64,000 nt of DNA from Datnioides undecimradiatus (lineage: Eukaryota; Chordata; Actinopteri; Lobotiformes; Datnioididae), in the NCBI GenBank assembly GCA_008933995.1, contig WARS01000033.1, positions 2,725,813-2,789,812 on the forward strand, read 5' to 3'. A program made the translations under genes and the position numbers. Under the pieces are notes generated by a model. The model saw only the letters and a program-made list of their open reading frames with translations, ran no database searches and was not told where the DNA came from. Numbering within the stretch: the stretch's first letter is position 1; each line of letters begins with the position of its first letter. Positions 19,771 through 32,340 of the stretch are shown here, one piece after another.

Positions 19771-22700
19771 TACAGGAAGCTCATCCCCCACCTCAGGACC
19801 CAGGCTGGTGTAGGTGACGGAGGGTTCCAGGACTCCAGGACTGAGCTGGGGCCTTTCGCTGGCCCCCTGGCTGCCTGTATTCCTGAACTGTTTGTAGACT
19901 CGGGGGTCCTGGGCCACATAGGTAGATGAAGAGGAGTAAAGGACCAGGCCCAAGATAATAATGAAGAATGACAAGAGATAGAGGCCTGAGAACTGAAACG
20001 CAGAGACAGAAAGACTTCAGACTAAAAGCAGTATTCGATGCTGCTATGCTGACCCAAAACCTAACCCACTGTTTAAGGATCATGGAGATGGAGACACCAT
20101 GTCCTAGGGTGATATTATTGTTCCCAAGGGATCTATAAGTCCACTCCTCTTCAGTATATGCAGCTATTACCTGGATCCTTGTAGCTGATGTTAAGATGTT
20201 AGCCTATATTGCTTATCTATCAGCAGAGATGCTACAAGTGTAATCCAGATATATGCACATGTTTTGATCTCTACATCATCAAATTAATGTTTCCTGGCAG
20301 TTTGATATTACCTTGTAGTGAAAGAGGAACAGGCCACAGAATAGGCTGTACAGGTCAGCTGTGAGTAGAGAGAGATTGACTGATGTGGCACTCGTTCTCT
20401 TCATCACCACTGGCATGAAACTGTAGAAGCTGAACATGAAGGCACTGAAACCAACATAGAAAAGACCTGCAAACACACAGATTTAGCAAATGATTTCAGA
20501 TGATTATATTTTACACTGCTTTTCAAAACAATGTTTGTATTAGCTAGAAATTACATTTTGCAGCAATATTGTAAGTATGATTTGTGTGTCTAGTTTTGTA
20601 TGTGTATGCTCACCTATCTGCCAGTCCCAGGGTACCTTCAGCAGCTCCTTGTGTTCCATTATGGCCCTGCAATGAAGCACACATACAGTGGAAAATCCAT
20701 GGTATCTACTATGGAAGTTATTCCACTAAGGTGTGCAAATCTGTATGCAGACAATGTCTACATTAATTTGTTCAAACCATTTTTCCTGCTTTGAACATAG
20801 TTGTTTTTTCAACCTGGACTTGCCACACATTCATAGCATTAACTCTCTGTCAAGTCATTATGTTTGCTGTTAGACTTAGACTACAGTGGTAAGTCTAAGT
20901 GAAGTTTTATCAGCATTGCCAATCATCTAATACATAGTGCAGACACCAAGGCAGACCCAGGACACCCTTGAGAGAATATATCTCTCAACTGGATGGGTAG
21001 TGCCTTGGGATCCTCCTGTTGGGTGGAAGTGGCCAGAGAGAGAAACGGGCTTCCCTTCTAAGACTGCTGCCCCGGCGACCCAAACCCAGGTGTAAGTGGA
21101 AAAAATTAAACAAATGAATTGAAAATATTTGTATTTACTATATAACCATTATTGTATTTGGATTACTATTTATGATTACTGTGTGAGCAGTAATCTTATA
21201 GTAATGAAGTTACTTCAGTTACTTATTTTTCACCACTACCTGTTGCTGTCACTAAGTATATCTCTCCCCACTATGCAAACTTACAGCTGGATGCCACTGA
21301 AGAAGGATCCAAAGAGTCCCATCATGCCAAGGAACTCCACACGGCTTAAGTTCTTCACAATGAACTCTTCACAGACATTGGAGATTCCAAAGAGTGTTGC
21401 TCCTCCCAGAACCAAAAGATCACCAAACAGCTTCTGTTCTCCTAGACAGATGAGGGAGAACAAGGATAGGAATGAAAAAAGGAAGCATGAGAAAGACTGA
21501 TTTGAGTAAATGAGCAACCTCAAGAAATTGCAAGATCCATACTGTCATGTCTCATCCCTAAGCTAAGTGTTTTTGTTTTGTTCTATTGTGCAGTTCTTCC
21601 CTCATGTTGTCTTCCTGTGTTAATCACTTGTTGTCTCGTTCCAGGTCCTCCACTCCCTGCCCCCGGTGTGCCTTCCTGTGTGCGATTACCTGACCCCGCC
21701 CTAATGTGTTGCACCTGTGTCTAATTGTCTCCTCTGTCCTGTGTGTATATATACTGCCCCCTTTCCTCCCTGGTTTTGCCAGTTTGTCTTTGTTATTACG
21801 ACAAGTGTACCAGCGGCCTTCCTAGTGTGTTTTTTCCCTACGTGTACTCCCTACCCGGCTCCTTACGATTTTGTACCTTCGCTTTTCTCGGACTGCTCAC
21901 CTCTGTACCGACCTTGCTTTCTGGATTAAAGGAGTTTGTTTGACCAAACCGCGAGCCTGTCTCCTGCTTTTGGGTGCTGCCTGCTTGTCCGTGATACATA
22001 CATAGAGTACAGTGGATATAAAAAGTGTACACACCCTTATAAAAATTGTAGGTTTTTGAAATGTACAGACAGAAATAACAACAATGGAAATGTCAGTCTT
22101 GTTCCATCTTTAAAATGGTTTTATAACAGACAAAAATCCAGTGAAAAAAACCCCCAAATGGTATAATTAATGTCACAGAATGTTGTGCCAGCAGTACATA
22201 GGAAAACAAGAATTTAGACTGAATTTCAGAGGTGCTGGTGTAGCCCAACTGAGCAGACAGAAACAGTTTAGAGAAAGGAGGCTATTGAAGGAACTACAGG
22301 AATTTCTGGCAGGTACTGGTCAACCCTTGCATGTCACAACAGTCTCCCATATTGTGCACATGTCTGAGATATGGGATAGGATGGGAAGAGAACTCCCAAG
22401 TCTGTCTTAATTGTCCTGAAAGATGCATTCGATTACTTCGAGCCATGTGGGAAAATGTGTTATGATTTGACGAGCCAAAGGGTAAACTATTTTTAATTGT
22501 ACTAGATATATTTGGTACAAAGCCAATTCAGTGCATCATCCAAAAAACATCTTCCGTTGGGACAGGGATTCTTTTAGGGATAGAAGGGATAATGACTGAC
22601 GCAGGTCTGGGTATATACTTACCAAGGCCCTGCTGCCGACCAAGTAAGATGTCAGCTCCCACCATGCAGCCAATACCCAGAAGACACAGTCCTGCCCCAA

Positions 22701-25700
22701 CAAAGTGGACAGCTTTGTACCTCACCAAAAGAAAGAACCAGGATAGGAGCAGCACCACTGGGATGACAAAACAGTCCAACAGCTGAGGAAGGACAGAGAA
22801 ACAGAATTAAAAAATGCAGATACGATGATTTCTTCTATTTAGGGTTCAATTATTTCCAGGTCTGGAATAGATTTTTTGTTGTTTTCATCCCCTTTTCAGA
22901 TCATCAAATGGAGACTTGTGGCAACAATGCTATTCAAAAACAATAGCAGCAGTGGGGAAGACCTTGAGTAGCTTGGCCATCATGCTATAATCTCTCATAA
23001 ACACATGCTGGTTCTGCACATCTGATGCAAAGTGTCATGGTTCCAGGAGAATGGTTCTCAGCTCAACACTGATGTCCGTTCATTCATCTGATCACCTGGC
23101 AGCGCATTACTGGACCAGGCAGACTTAGCTTTTAAATGTTGGCTTGGGTCTTCCACCACCTAGGGGCCACATATAGCCTCCTGGTGACCATCACTTTCGA
23201 TGACCATTTTCCTCCTGTCTCTGTGGACATAGCTCACCTCTGTACTGAGCATATGCACAAAAGAGCGAGTGGCAACACTTGTACTGATAACGCAGTAAGA
23301 CAAAAATTACTCCCAGCCGAAGAGTCTCAGAGATACCAACCAAACCCTGGCATCCAGCTACCACTGACACTGGGTGGTCTGATGTGCAACCATAGAGTCT
23401 GGATGTGTGCCAACAACACCAATACATGGCAATGACACTGCTTCTCTGTCTGAGCAGCCTGAACAGGTCCAGCAATCCAAGCCCAATCAACTGGAAGTTT
23501 GCTGGCTGAGTGTTACAGGAGGATAGGTAGCTGGTTAGCAGACTGAAGACTAAGCAGCTAAGATGAAGGTTGGAGAATCACCTGCCAGAAGCTACCTGGC
23601 CAGAAGGCTAGCTGGTCCAGAGGCAGGCTAGGAATCTGGGGTGTTAAAATAGTCTCTAAACTCTCTACACCAGCTCCATACAAATAAGGCCAAACATTAA
23701 AAATAACAAAATCATGAAGTTGATCCTCGAATTAAACATCTCCTGGGTCCATACTGTCCCAACAGAACAGCAAAACAAGAGGTTGGACCCAAGAGAGAAA
23801 ACAGAGCTAATGTGGTTCAGTATTTTAATAACACAAGATCAAAAGGTTCACAGGAGGTAGAACAGGAAGGATTATAACTGGAAAAGCAGTCCAACACACA
23901 TAAACAAATCCAGAGGACCAGATGAGAATTCTAAATCCATGAAACAGGCAAAATGTAAGAAACAAAGTATAAAGCCAATAAGCATGAAAAAACAGCTGGA
24001 ACGCTCAACACAACATACATGAACTGACTGTTACATCCTCCCCTGTGGATGCTCCCTCAGCATCCAGCTCCTTGTTGTCGGTAGTTTTCCCAGTGTCTCT
24101 CTCTCTCTTTTCCTCTGTGTGAGTGTGTCCGATTGTTTTACTGGAAACAGGTTTGCCAGAGGCAGAGCTGATTCCAACAAGCATCCTACCTTGCAATCAA
24201 CCTCCTACCAGCTCTGCCATATCTATACTGATCGTAACCACAGTACTAACCTACTCTACAGCTTCTTTGAATTTTGTTACTGGTGTTTCTGGCCCTGTCT
24301 TTTAAACCCATCCATTATGTGTGTATTATCCTACACCTGTTCAGTGGTCAACAACTGTTTAAATGTGACGTTTGTGTGTGATGTTATGTCAAATCAAGAA
24401 CTTGAACTGTGTGCAACAATATCATTCTGTGATTTTAATTTAGGCAGTCATGTAAAAAGGCACTTCAAGGGCTCTGTGCTAGTACTGTCCATTCAGCTAG
24501 GAGATCAGATAAATACTATGGTCCTGACTATTTTCAGTACAGTTGATTTCAGGGCTAAAATAAATTCTTTATGTATTGTTAAATAGCAAATTAGGAAAAA
24601 GGAAATTCCTAAAAGTCTATGAAAAAATGAACATCCAGGCTCTAACATTGAAATACTGGACATGTTCTAGTACCCAGGTGTTCACATTAAGGTCCGACAA
24701 CACCAACACCCTGTACAAGAAGTGCCAAAGTTGCCACCTGCTGAGGAGACTGAGATCCTTTGAAGTGAGCAGGCCTTTACTACAGACTATGTATTATTTT
24801 ATCTTATCTTAAAATCCATCTAATGTGTGTTAATAGGCACACTAGACACAATGTAATGTATGCCATATAAAAGGGTATTTCAGTTTTTTAGTGTTGTATT
24901 TCTATTAGGTTAGGGAACTCTTAACAGACAAATTAAAAATATAATACCTCTTTCATGTATTTGATTCATGTACGACAAAGGACTAGCCAGTGGGTTTTCA
25001 ACTTACATTGACTTGTTTAGGTAAATTACTAAGGCACGTTTAACCTACATCACTGCGTTTCATTGGAATATAAGACTCTGCAGCCATATTAGAAGCTCTA
25101 TGAAGCTGTGCTTTGAGCTTAACACTATAGGACTGTTTCTAGGCTGAATTGTTTTAACCACAACTAGGACATATTTTGATGTTCATGAACTTCAGCTATA
25201 TAAAATTATACAATTACAACTCTTATGTTATGTTTTAGAGGGTTAAAACTTTTACATACATGAGTGTGTACACAAACACACACACATGGACAAACCTGTA
25301 CACTGGAGAGTGTAGTGTACTGGTAAGCTTTAAGTATCAGATAGTTGGCCTCGATGTCTATCAAACCCAGGATCATGTATTTCCACCAGCGCTGCTTCAG
25401 AATAGCCAGTAAGTTCCCTTCCCCTGGTGACACAGAGAGAGAAAGACAGGGACATATTGAGAATTAAACTCATAACGCATAAGTGTGTCAAATATACCCC
25501 ATCAAAAAAAGAGGATACTGTATATATTGTATAATTTGCTCTCAGAGTATAAAAGGTTCTTCACTGTGTCCAGGTTTTGGTTGAAAATCATCTGCATCAG
25601 CTAAAATCCACAACTGCCACATTAACTCCAAATCAACAACATAAGCAACATAAGCTACCAAAAAGAACTGTGAAGCACTGCTGCTGTCCATTTAAACATG

Positions 25701-28700
25701 CTGCGTAAGGAAGATCATATCAGTAAAATGAAACCAGCACCCCCAAGTGTGTTTCCCCATCCAAAATTTTAATGTGGATTGCTTTTCTGTTAGTCTTACA
25801 AATTACCATCTTACTTTTTTTTGTTGTATTTGCTGTCTTGTTCCTGCTGCAGTTGTGTTATGAAAATTTGAAAAAGGAAACCTCTCTTCCCTCCCCTTCC
25901 TTTGATTCAGTAAGAGAACTTCTATATTTAAAAAAACACGCTGAATACAACACAAAAGAAATTAAGAAAAAAGGCCAAACACATTTGAGACACTGTATAA
26001 AGTATGTATATATGATGAAGATGTAAGCTGAAGTCTCAAGGTATAGAGCACCCCCTGCCGAAGAGTAACTTGAAGGCAAAATCACACAAATTGTGATCCA
26101 ACCTTAATATGTATGACACAACACTGCACATTACCCACAGTATATAGTGAGAAACAGTTTCTCTCACTATATTCACACTATATAAACAAATATTCTGGTA
26201 TACACAGATATAACACTAAAACTACCTTTCAAAACTTATTTTGTATCTGTAATGGGCCACTACTTCCATAGTGCCTTTCTAGTCTTCTGACCAATAAAGC
26301 TCTTTACACTACAGATAATTAAGCCTTCAAACACAAATTTTTAGATACTGATGGAACAGCCATCAGGAGCAATTTGGAGTTCAGTGTCTAGCCCAAGCAC
26401 ACTTTGGCATGCAACTCTGAGGATCCCGGGATCGAACTGCCAGTCCTCTGGTGAACAACTATGTATGTGAAAATACAACACTGTTTTGAATGTTATATGT
26501 GTACTATCAAAAAAAATCAAATATTTAATATTTTGTCATGCTGGACCTACACATGTCTGTGGAAGTTCCAAGCAACCATTATTGTCAAACAACCGTCATC
26601 GTTGGCTAGCTCCAATGACTGTCATTGACCACATCCCCACAACAGTCGTTAGAGCACTAATGAGCAGGAAGCCTCTTGGGTGAGAGGTGACGTCTTCAAG
26701 AAACTTTCTAAAAGTCCAGTTGATTGCGATTAGCACTCTTTGAATACCCATCACCATGTCAGGTGGTCTAGTCTGTCATCAGGTCCAGAGTGACAAATCT
26801 CTAAATCAATCTGGGGGATCATCATGAAATTTGTTTACTAATTCATAAGCCATGTCACATAGCCTTATCAGCAGATAGAATAAAACTAATCTGATCAAAC
26901 TATGGTTATGATATAGCAAAAATATCTATACAGGTACTACTCGGAAAATTAGAATATCCTGAAAAAGTGCATGCATTTCTGTAACTCAACTTTAAAGGTG
27001 AAATGTACATATTATATAGACAAATAGTATGCGAATCAATATATTTCAAGCTTTTATTTGTTTTAATTTTGCTGATTAGGACTTTCAGCTTCAGAAAACC
27101 TCAAATTCAAAAACTCAGAAAATTAGAATATTGCTTGAAATCATAATCATAATCAGCAAAATTACAACAAAAAATGCTTGAGATATCTCACTTTGCATGT
27201 AATGAGTCTATATATAATGTATTGGTTTCACCTTTTATATTGGATTGCCTGAATAAAACAACTTTTACACGATATTCTAATTTTCCGAGTAGTACCTGTA
27301 CTTCACAGATATTTTTGCTTAACATTTTGATCCAAAGGTTGAAAAAGACAAATTTTCACTATACTCCAGCAGTTCCCACATGACTTTTTACATATATGTG
27401 ATATTTTATATCCTGTAACGCATAGCTACTGCCTCTCTCCAGAATGTCAATGACCAGCATACTTTAACTGATTCTGTTGTGATATTTGCAGGTGCACTGT
27501 TTGGCACACTGGTCTGACAGAGACATTCCCTACCGAGTCTCTGTGATTCAGACATTCTATACAAAATTTAAGGTACGAGTAACTGTCGTATACACTTACA
27601 GTCAGAAAAAATATGAATTAATCTAGGAAGGGCCTTTTATACATTAAAATACAATGTAAGATTCAAACCATTTTGATGCCAGACCATTTTAACCTTGGTT
27701 TACTAGATTGTCTGTATATATAATGGATAACATCAAAGGAGATGTTAGTCAAATGACATATAAGACATGATAAAGTTATGGCAGCTTAAGTTTCTTGGAT
27801 AACTAAGGATGTGTGTTGAAATCAGAAAAGGCACACCATATTTGACAAGAAAACCAAACAACCATGGGACCTAGGCTCCCCTAGCACAGCTTTTCCTCCT
27901 ATCAAAGGTCCAGTTAATACACAACAAAACAACACACACACACACACACACACCTTGCCTGACTGCCAATGTAGTGGTGTAGACCAGAAACAGCAGAATG
28001 TAGTTGAGAAAGCTCTGGAACACTGGTGTGTTAGCATGGAAGTCATCAGTTAGGTACTTGCTGGTCAGACCAATAGCACAGATTAACAAGGACAGGACCT
28101 GACCCAGGGCCAGGGTCACGAAGAGATCCCTGCAGAGAACAGGAGAGATGGACAACGGTAAGTCATGTTTCACTAAGGTTTATTTTGGGTCATAATCATA
28201 GGCAATATAACAGTCTCAGTGTTGACCACGATATTACAACAGAAACATAAGGCTTGTTACATAATATGTCAGTCATGTGGCAAATGAACACATTATGGGC
28301 AATCACTACTACTAGATAGTACTCTGTGTACTGCTGTGTGGCAGTGAACTTTCCCTGGTGTGGGATTAATAAAGGAATCTTTATCTTTATCTTTAGATAG
28401 ATTTTAATCTTACATATCATTAGTGATAGTCTTAGTATTGATTTTATCTTTTTTTCAGGCAGCCACAGCAAGTCTCTAAAGATTCTCTAGCTAATCTAAA
28501 ATGCTGCAGCATGTCTACTGACATGAACTAGGAAGAGAAATAATATCTATCCTATATAAGCAAAAAACAAGAATAGAATTTGAAATCCTTCCTCTCAACT
28601 ACAAAGCCCTTAGTTTTAAGAGCTCATAGTACTCTATTACCCCTCTGGATTCTGTGCTTCCAGGATGCAGAGTTACTTGTATGGTGCTTCTTGTCTAGAG

Positions 28701-31700
28701 CTGCAAGAAGTAGAATGGGAGACAGAACATTCAGCAACCAAGCTCCTCTCCTGTGGAACCAACTCCCAGGGGAGGTATGAATAAGGAAACCTTATTTAAA
28801 CTGGTGACAGACACCCTCTACACATTTAAGAAAAGAGACATCAGACATGAGAAATGAGACATCTTGTATCATACTGTCATTTTCTACAGGTATTTTGAGC
28901 CCCAGAGCTGAAGAGTCTTGATCACAGGCCACCTATCACCTTGTTCCTGCCCAACACCCACTGCTATTCCTATAATTTTTATTACTAGGTCAGCAGCAGA
29001 GCTGTTGGTTGCTCTTGAATGTCTGGCTATTATTTTTCTTCCTCAACAAACTGATTATTTGAATTATGAGTGCTGGAGCAGGGAAACACCTAACCTATGA
29101 AGGGCAGTTGGTCCCCAAGACCAGGGCTGAGAAACACTGATATAGTTCAAAGTTCACTTAAATCTTTTCTTAACATCTGCATTTTAAGATTAGTGTGAAG
29201 TCTGCTACTATATTCGTATATTCAAACATGGTGGTTGCTTAAGTCATGTTTAAAGTCTCACTTGGGTTTGTTTGTTGCTTGGCAGGTAGCTGGAATAGAT
29301 CAGGAAGTGCTCTTTATATCTGAGGTCATCAGTCCAAGACTTGGGTTGTTCAGACTGAAGATCTCATACTTACAGAACTTGCTCAGGATTGTGCTATGTT
29401 CATGAAAAACCAAGACTTCAAGGTTATGTGATCACTTTAGCCAAGACAGTTCTGCTGATGGAAGCTCCTCCTCTCTATGTTTTACTTACACTGTGCTACT
29501 GTGTTCTGTGCCCTTCCTGATTGATCGAGGCAGATGATAGCCCACTGAGAGCCACATTCTGCTCGTGTTTTCTGCCTGTTGTCACCAAAGAAAGAAAGCT
29601 GATGTCACCAAGTGCTTGTGTTGTTTTAAGTGTCATGTGATTGTTAAGTTATGGAATAACATCTACTGTATATTATATAACAAAGCCTGACTTAAACTCT
29701 ACACGGCTTTGACAACTTTTAGTTTGGCTTATAAATAACAAGAAATTCCATTACAGATGTGCCAAAGATATATTTAAGATTAGATACTTTGCCAACAAAC
29801 AAGTAAGTGCACACTATATTAGTTTCATCTTTCTTGCACTGGTCGGAAACCAATTTACCTCTGGTATATGCTTAATTATTTATGGCATAAATTTGAATAC
29901 TTACTGGAAACATTGTACCTATTTTTCCCAGTTGATATAACCTCATGCAGTGCCTGCAGGTTTGTTGCTTGCCTGTATGCTGCTAATCTCCCACTCCACC
30001 TCAACCTTAAGCCCAACTGACTGTGGAAGTCATTTGCATACACATATGCACTAATTTCATTTATAAGACCAGGCAAGGTGTTTTTTCTATCTTTCCACTG
30101 TCCTCTGAAGCCTTAGTTTACAGTTTGTTTCTAAGCTGCTGCCAGTTTTGGTCTTATGATTCTGTAGCCCTCCACTTCAAGGTTTCATGAGTGGTATGTC
30201 TACAAATGTCTCCCTGATTATGACTGTAGTAATTTTTTGACTGGATGCAACAACAATTACCTAAATGGATTCTAATAACCAAGGATTGTTGCTGTATGGG
30301 TGAAGGTGATAGTGAAGTTATGGATTAACATTCAGCAATGCTGGAATATAATATAACTACCTAAATAACATTGTATGTCAGCATGGTAGCAGGTGCCTTT
30401 TTGTCAGCTTGATTCAGCCAGGACATTCTCTGTAAACTCTGATGTGCATGAAAAATCCCAGAAGGATGTCATTTTCTATAATTCAACAATGTCATTTGAC
30501 GTTTTTATCCAAACGTACATTCAGAATAAGTACAACACAAGCAAAGATCTAGTTAGAAACGCAACATGGACAAGTGCTGAGAAATCTTTTGAATCCAGTA
30601 GAACCAAGGTGTTGACAGGTACTGCTGATGTCAAGTAAATTTTTGTAACGAGGGGAGATAACTGGAAAACAATAGGGTCAGTTTAAGTCAGACAGATTTA
30701 CTCATTTGATTTGTAATTCTGCTAACTGTGATTGATTATGTGGTAGAGTTGAGCATTACAAGAAGTGAACCTCTTGATCATGTCTGCAGGCTTTCATGTA
30801 CTGACTTGGTGCCACACATTTAGCTGATTATATATTTGCATCACCCAGCAAGTACACAGTTGTACATAATTATTATGGACAATATGTGTATTTTGTGACT
30901 GTAAAATGTCATGGTCAGTACATATTCTGATCACAGCTTTTTCATAAACAATATGAGATATCCTCATCAAAAGGAAAACCTATGTAATAATTTAACATCA
31001 CTCGTTATTAGCTTAAATGCTGATATCAATATTAGCCTCATAAAACCAGTATCAGATTGGTTCTATTACCGTTATATTATTTTGCTGTGTTAAAATAAAG
31101 GGGACTACACTGCAAAAATGTCGTAGGTTTAACTACTTAAATTGGGAAACTTTCTCTTAAGGCAGCTAAATTTTTCCTTTACAGCAGCTAATGTGCAAGG
31201 TCTGCATAGTTAATTGCCACTAAGACGTAAACTCAATATGGTGGGAAAATCTATCAATTTATTCTGTGTGCACATCTTAATATGTATTGTGGGTTATCGT
31301 GCTTTACTCCGACCACCTTGATACCACAGATAGATTGGCTCAAATTGAGCTAGCAACCAGACAGCCAGTCTCTGCCCCAGGCAAAAAAGAGAGGCCAGGA
31401 AAAAAACATCAGATTTCCATCTGAAGGGTGCGGGACAAGTTGTGTACTCACCCAGTATAGTGTATGTTTGCGTACACGACAAAGGGAGAGCGTGAAATAA
31501 ATAGTGAGCGTCGGTCAGGTAGCTCGAAATTAATGGGACTCGGGCACAGACAAGGATAGGGCAGCAGCCATTGTACCGCACAGCGTCAATAAAGGCTGAT
31601 AAACCACCATGTCAACCTCATCCTGTGCCAGAAAGCACTAAAACGACACACCATGTCCGAGCTCTGCTCCAGCACCATATAACTCAAACTCTGGAACACA

Positions 31701-32040
31701 TGCCACACAGACCTGATGAGATGTTTATGCAAAGAGAAGATGCTGTATGGTTGTCAGGTTGACATCTGTTGCACAATAGGCTTCCTGCAGGAAGGCTTCC
31801 TCTTGAATATGATGAATCCGGTGTTTTTGGTTGTGTATGAAACAAGAAAAAAGGGAGCTCCCGTGCCCGCATTGATGCTGTCGTACTGACTGACCGTGGA
31901 GTGAATGTAAAGGATGGTCGCCCTGGATCCGCGCTGTCATCTTACCTGGTGAAGACCTTTCTGATCCGCTGGTATAAGCTCGGCGCCGGTATACCCGTAC
32001 CTCTGGGAACGCTCTCCACAGTGGAGACAACAGAAATCAT
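19759..32040 (-). CDS. slc35f1: Solute carrier family 35 member F1, complete, 8 coding exons
   Basis: Member of the SLC35F branch of the drug/metabolite transporter superfamily: about ten membrane helices, substrate not settled. Coding exons (5' to 3'): 31946-32040, 27954-28129, 25296-25423, 22623-22782, 21295-21441, 20614-20666, 20312-20467, 19759-19992. They sum to 1149 nt (382 aa plus stop; human 408), all GT/AG and phase-matched. Exon 1 reads [14 protein letters not shown] then [10 protein letters not shown] and joins [15 protein letters not shown]. An in-frame TAA at 32071-32073, eleven codons upstream, fixes the start. Further signatures are [72 protein letters not shown] and [17 protein letters not shown]. 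The cytosolic tail PSVTYTSLG...VRVA at the C-terminus separates F1 from F2. The N-terminal tail is shorter than in mammals. Confidence 0.96.
20940..21118 (+). mobile_element. Rex3/RTE-type LINE 3'-end fragment
   Basis: In an slc35f1 intron. It carries the familiar teleost Rex3 3' tail in order: AGGACACCCTTGAGAGAATA, TATCTCTCAACTGGATGGG, CCTTGGGATCCTCC, GGAAGTGGCC, GACTGCTGCCCCGGCGACCC and GTAAGTGGAAAAAATTAAA. Confidence 0.75.
21543..21996 (+). mobile_element. Solo-LTR-like insertion with 5 bp target duplication (second copy)
   Basis: Begins TGTCATGTC, ends GTGATA, with CATAC on both sides (21538-21542 and 21997-22001). Same family and length (454 bp) as 12466-12915, with a TATATATAC box and ATTAAAGG near the 3' end. 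It sits in the slc35f1 intron between exons at 21441 and 22623, opposite to the gene. Confidence 0.7.
22009..22400 (+). mobile_element. Tc1/mariner-type element fragment
   Basis: Opens with TACAGTGGATATAAAAAGTG and TACACACCC, a common terminal sequence of teleost Tc1-like elements, followed by GACAAAAATCCAGTGAAAAA. From 22180 a 76-codon open frame may be a transposon remnant. No intact transposase. Confidence 0.55.
23755..24010 (-). mobile_element. Fragment of the LTR-like family, minus orientation
   Basis: Reverse-oriented match to the 3' half of the repeat at 12466-12915: GGACCCAAGAGAGAAAACAG, then a stretch with TATTTTAATAACAC. Degenerate, without visible ends. Confidence 0.4.
24685..24800 (+). 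mobile_element. L2-type LINE ORF2 fragment
   Basis: Reads [20 protein letters not shown] followed by [10 protein letters not shown], the thumb region of L2-type reverse transcriptases (compare the longer copy at 45650-45800). In an slc35f1 intron. Confidence 0.6.
26250..26465. repeat. Dispersed teleost repeat
   Basis: GTGTCTAGCCCAAGCACACT, TTGGCATGCAACTCTGAGGA and TCCCGGGATCGAACTGCCAG occur in the order seen in a very common fish interspersed repeat. The last part resembles a tRNA B-box, but no tRNA fold is present. Class not determined. Confidence 0.4.
26560..26720 (+). repeat. Dispersed repeat fragment
   Basis: Contains GAAGCCTCTTGGGTGAGAGG and TGACGTCTTCAAGAAAC, a phrase recurrent in teleost genomes. 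Class uncertain. Confidence 0.35.
26931..27298. mobile_element. Tc1/mariner-type MITE with TA target duplication
   Basis: Ends are CAGGTACTACTCGGAAAATT and its exact reverse complement, and the element is flanked by TA at 26929-26930 and 27299-27300. It is 368 bp and non-coding; the interior is also partly palindromic (GCTGATTA near 27071 against TAATCAGC near 27150). In an slc35f1 intron. Confidence 0.85.
27931..27953. repeat. (CA)n microsatellite forming an slc35f1 splice donor
   Basis: On the minus strand the exon ends CAAG and the intron begins directly with (GT)n, so the donor GT is the first unit of the microsatellite. Confidence 0.9.
28320..28395 (+). mobile_element. LINE 3' end fragment
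   Basis: CTTTCCCTGGTGTGGGATTA then ATAAAGGAATCTTTATCTTT, a LINE 3' terminus ending in a short tandem tail. A reverse-oriented counterpart is at 36325-36395. Confidence 0.5.
28485..28800 (+). mobile_element. LINE ORF2 C-terminal fragment (Rex1/L2-type)
   Basis: Broken frames reading 'AANLKCCSM'-like, '[10 protein letters not shown]', then [20 protein letters not shown], the C-terminal landmark of several teleost LINE families. Contains stops. In slc35f1 intron 1. Confidence 0.55.
28900..31490. other. slc35f1 intron 1, no feature seen
   Basis: No recognisable repeat or exon in this part of the 3.8 kb first intron apart from short open frames. Confidence 0.4.
31493..31522 (+). repeat. 30 bp direct repeat, copy 1
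   Basis: Identical to 33149-33178 except for one base (GTCGGTC against GTCAGTC). The two copies lie on either side of slc35f1 exon 1. Confidence 0.85.
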
Positions 32041-32340
32041 CCTTCCACAGACTGAACGGAGATCAGCGCATTATGCTCCAAGGAAGACCGAGGGAGGAGG
32101 GGACGTGTAGCAGACTCACCTCAGCAGCTGCAGAAAAAGAGCGGACGCTTCTGAACAGTGTTGCAGGAGTCAGTTCAGAGGAAATACACGAAGTCCATAA
32201 TTGCTACGGTGTTACGAACCTGCTGATGGAATGCCCTTCCCTAATGAGAAACCACGGATTTTAGAACACACTCCTGCGTTTATCGGAAACAAGCTGATCT
32301 TACCACAAGATGTCGTCCTTTCACCCAGACAGCTTCACAG
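32041..32340 (-). promoter_or_regulatory. slc35f1: slc35f1 5' UTR / promoter region
   Basis: Directly upstream of the start codon with higher GC and scattered CpG compared with flanking DNA. An in-frame stop at 32071-32073 closes the reading frame upstream. No TATA box was identified. Confidence 0.45.

Noticed and set aside
24119..24586. 155-codon plus-strand open frame
   Set aside because: Intronic to slc35f1, low-complexity composition, no family recognised; an overlapping frame exists over the same region.
25772..26026. 84-codon frame with a hydrophobic N-terminus
   Set aside because: Hydrophobicity comes from a T-rich run; intron of slc35f1, no homology seen.
26400..26440. tRNA gene suggested by a B-box-like GATCGAACTGCC
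   Set aside because: No A-box, acceptor stem or cloverleaf; sequence belongs to a dispersed repeat.
31725..32030. 101-codon minus-strand open frame
   Set aside because: It covers slc35f1 exon 1 in the wrong frame; the correct frame gives the conserved QRIRKV end.
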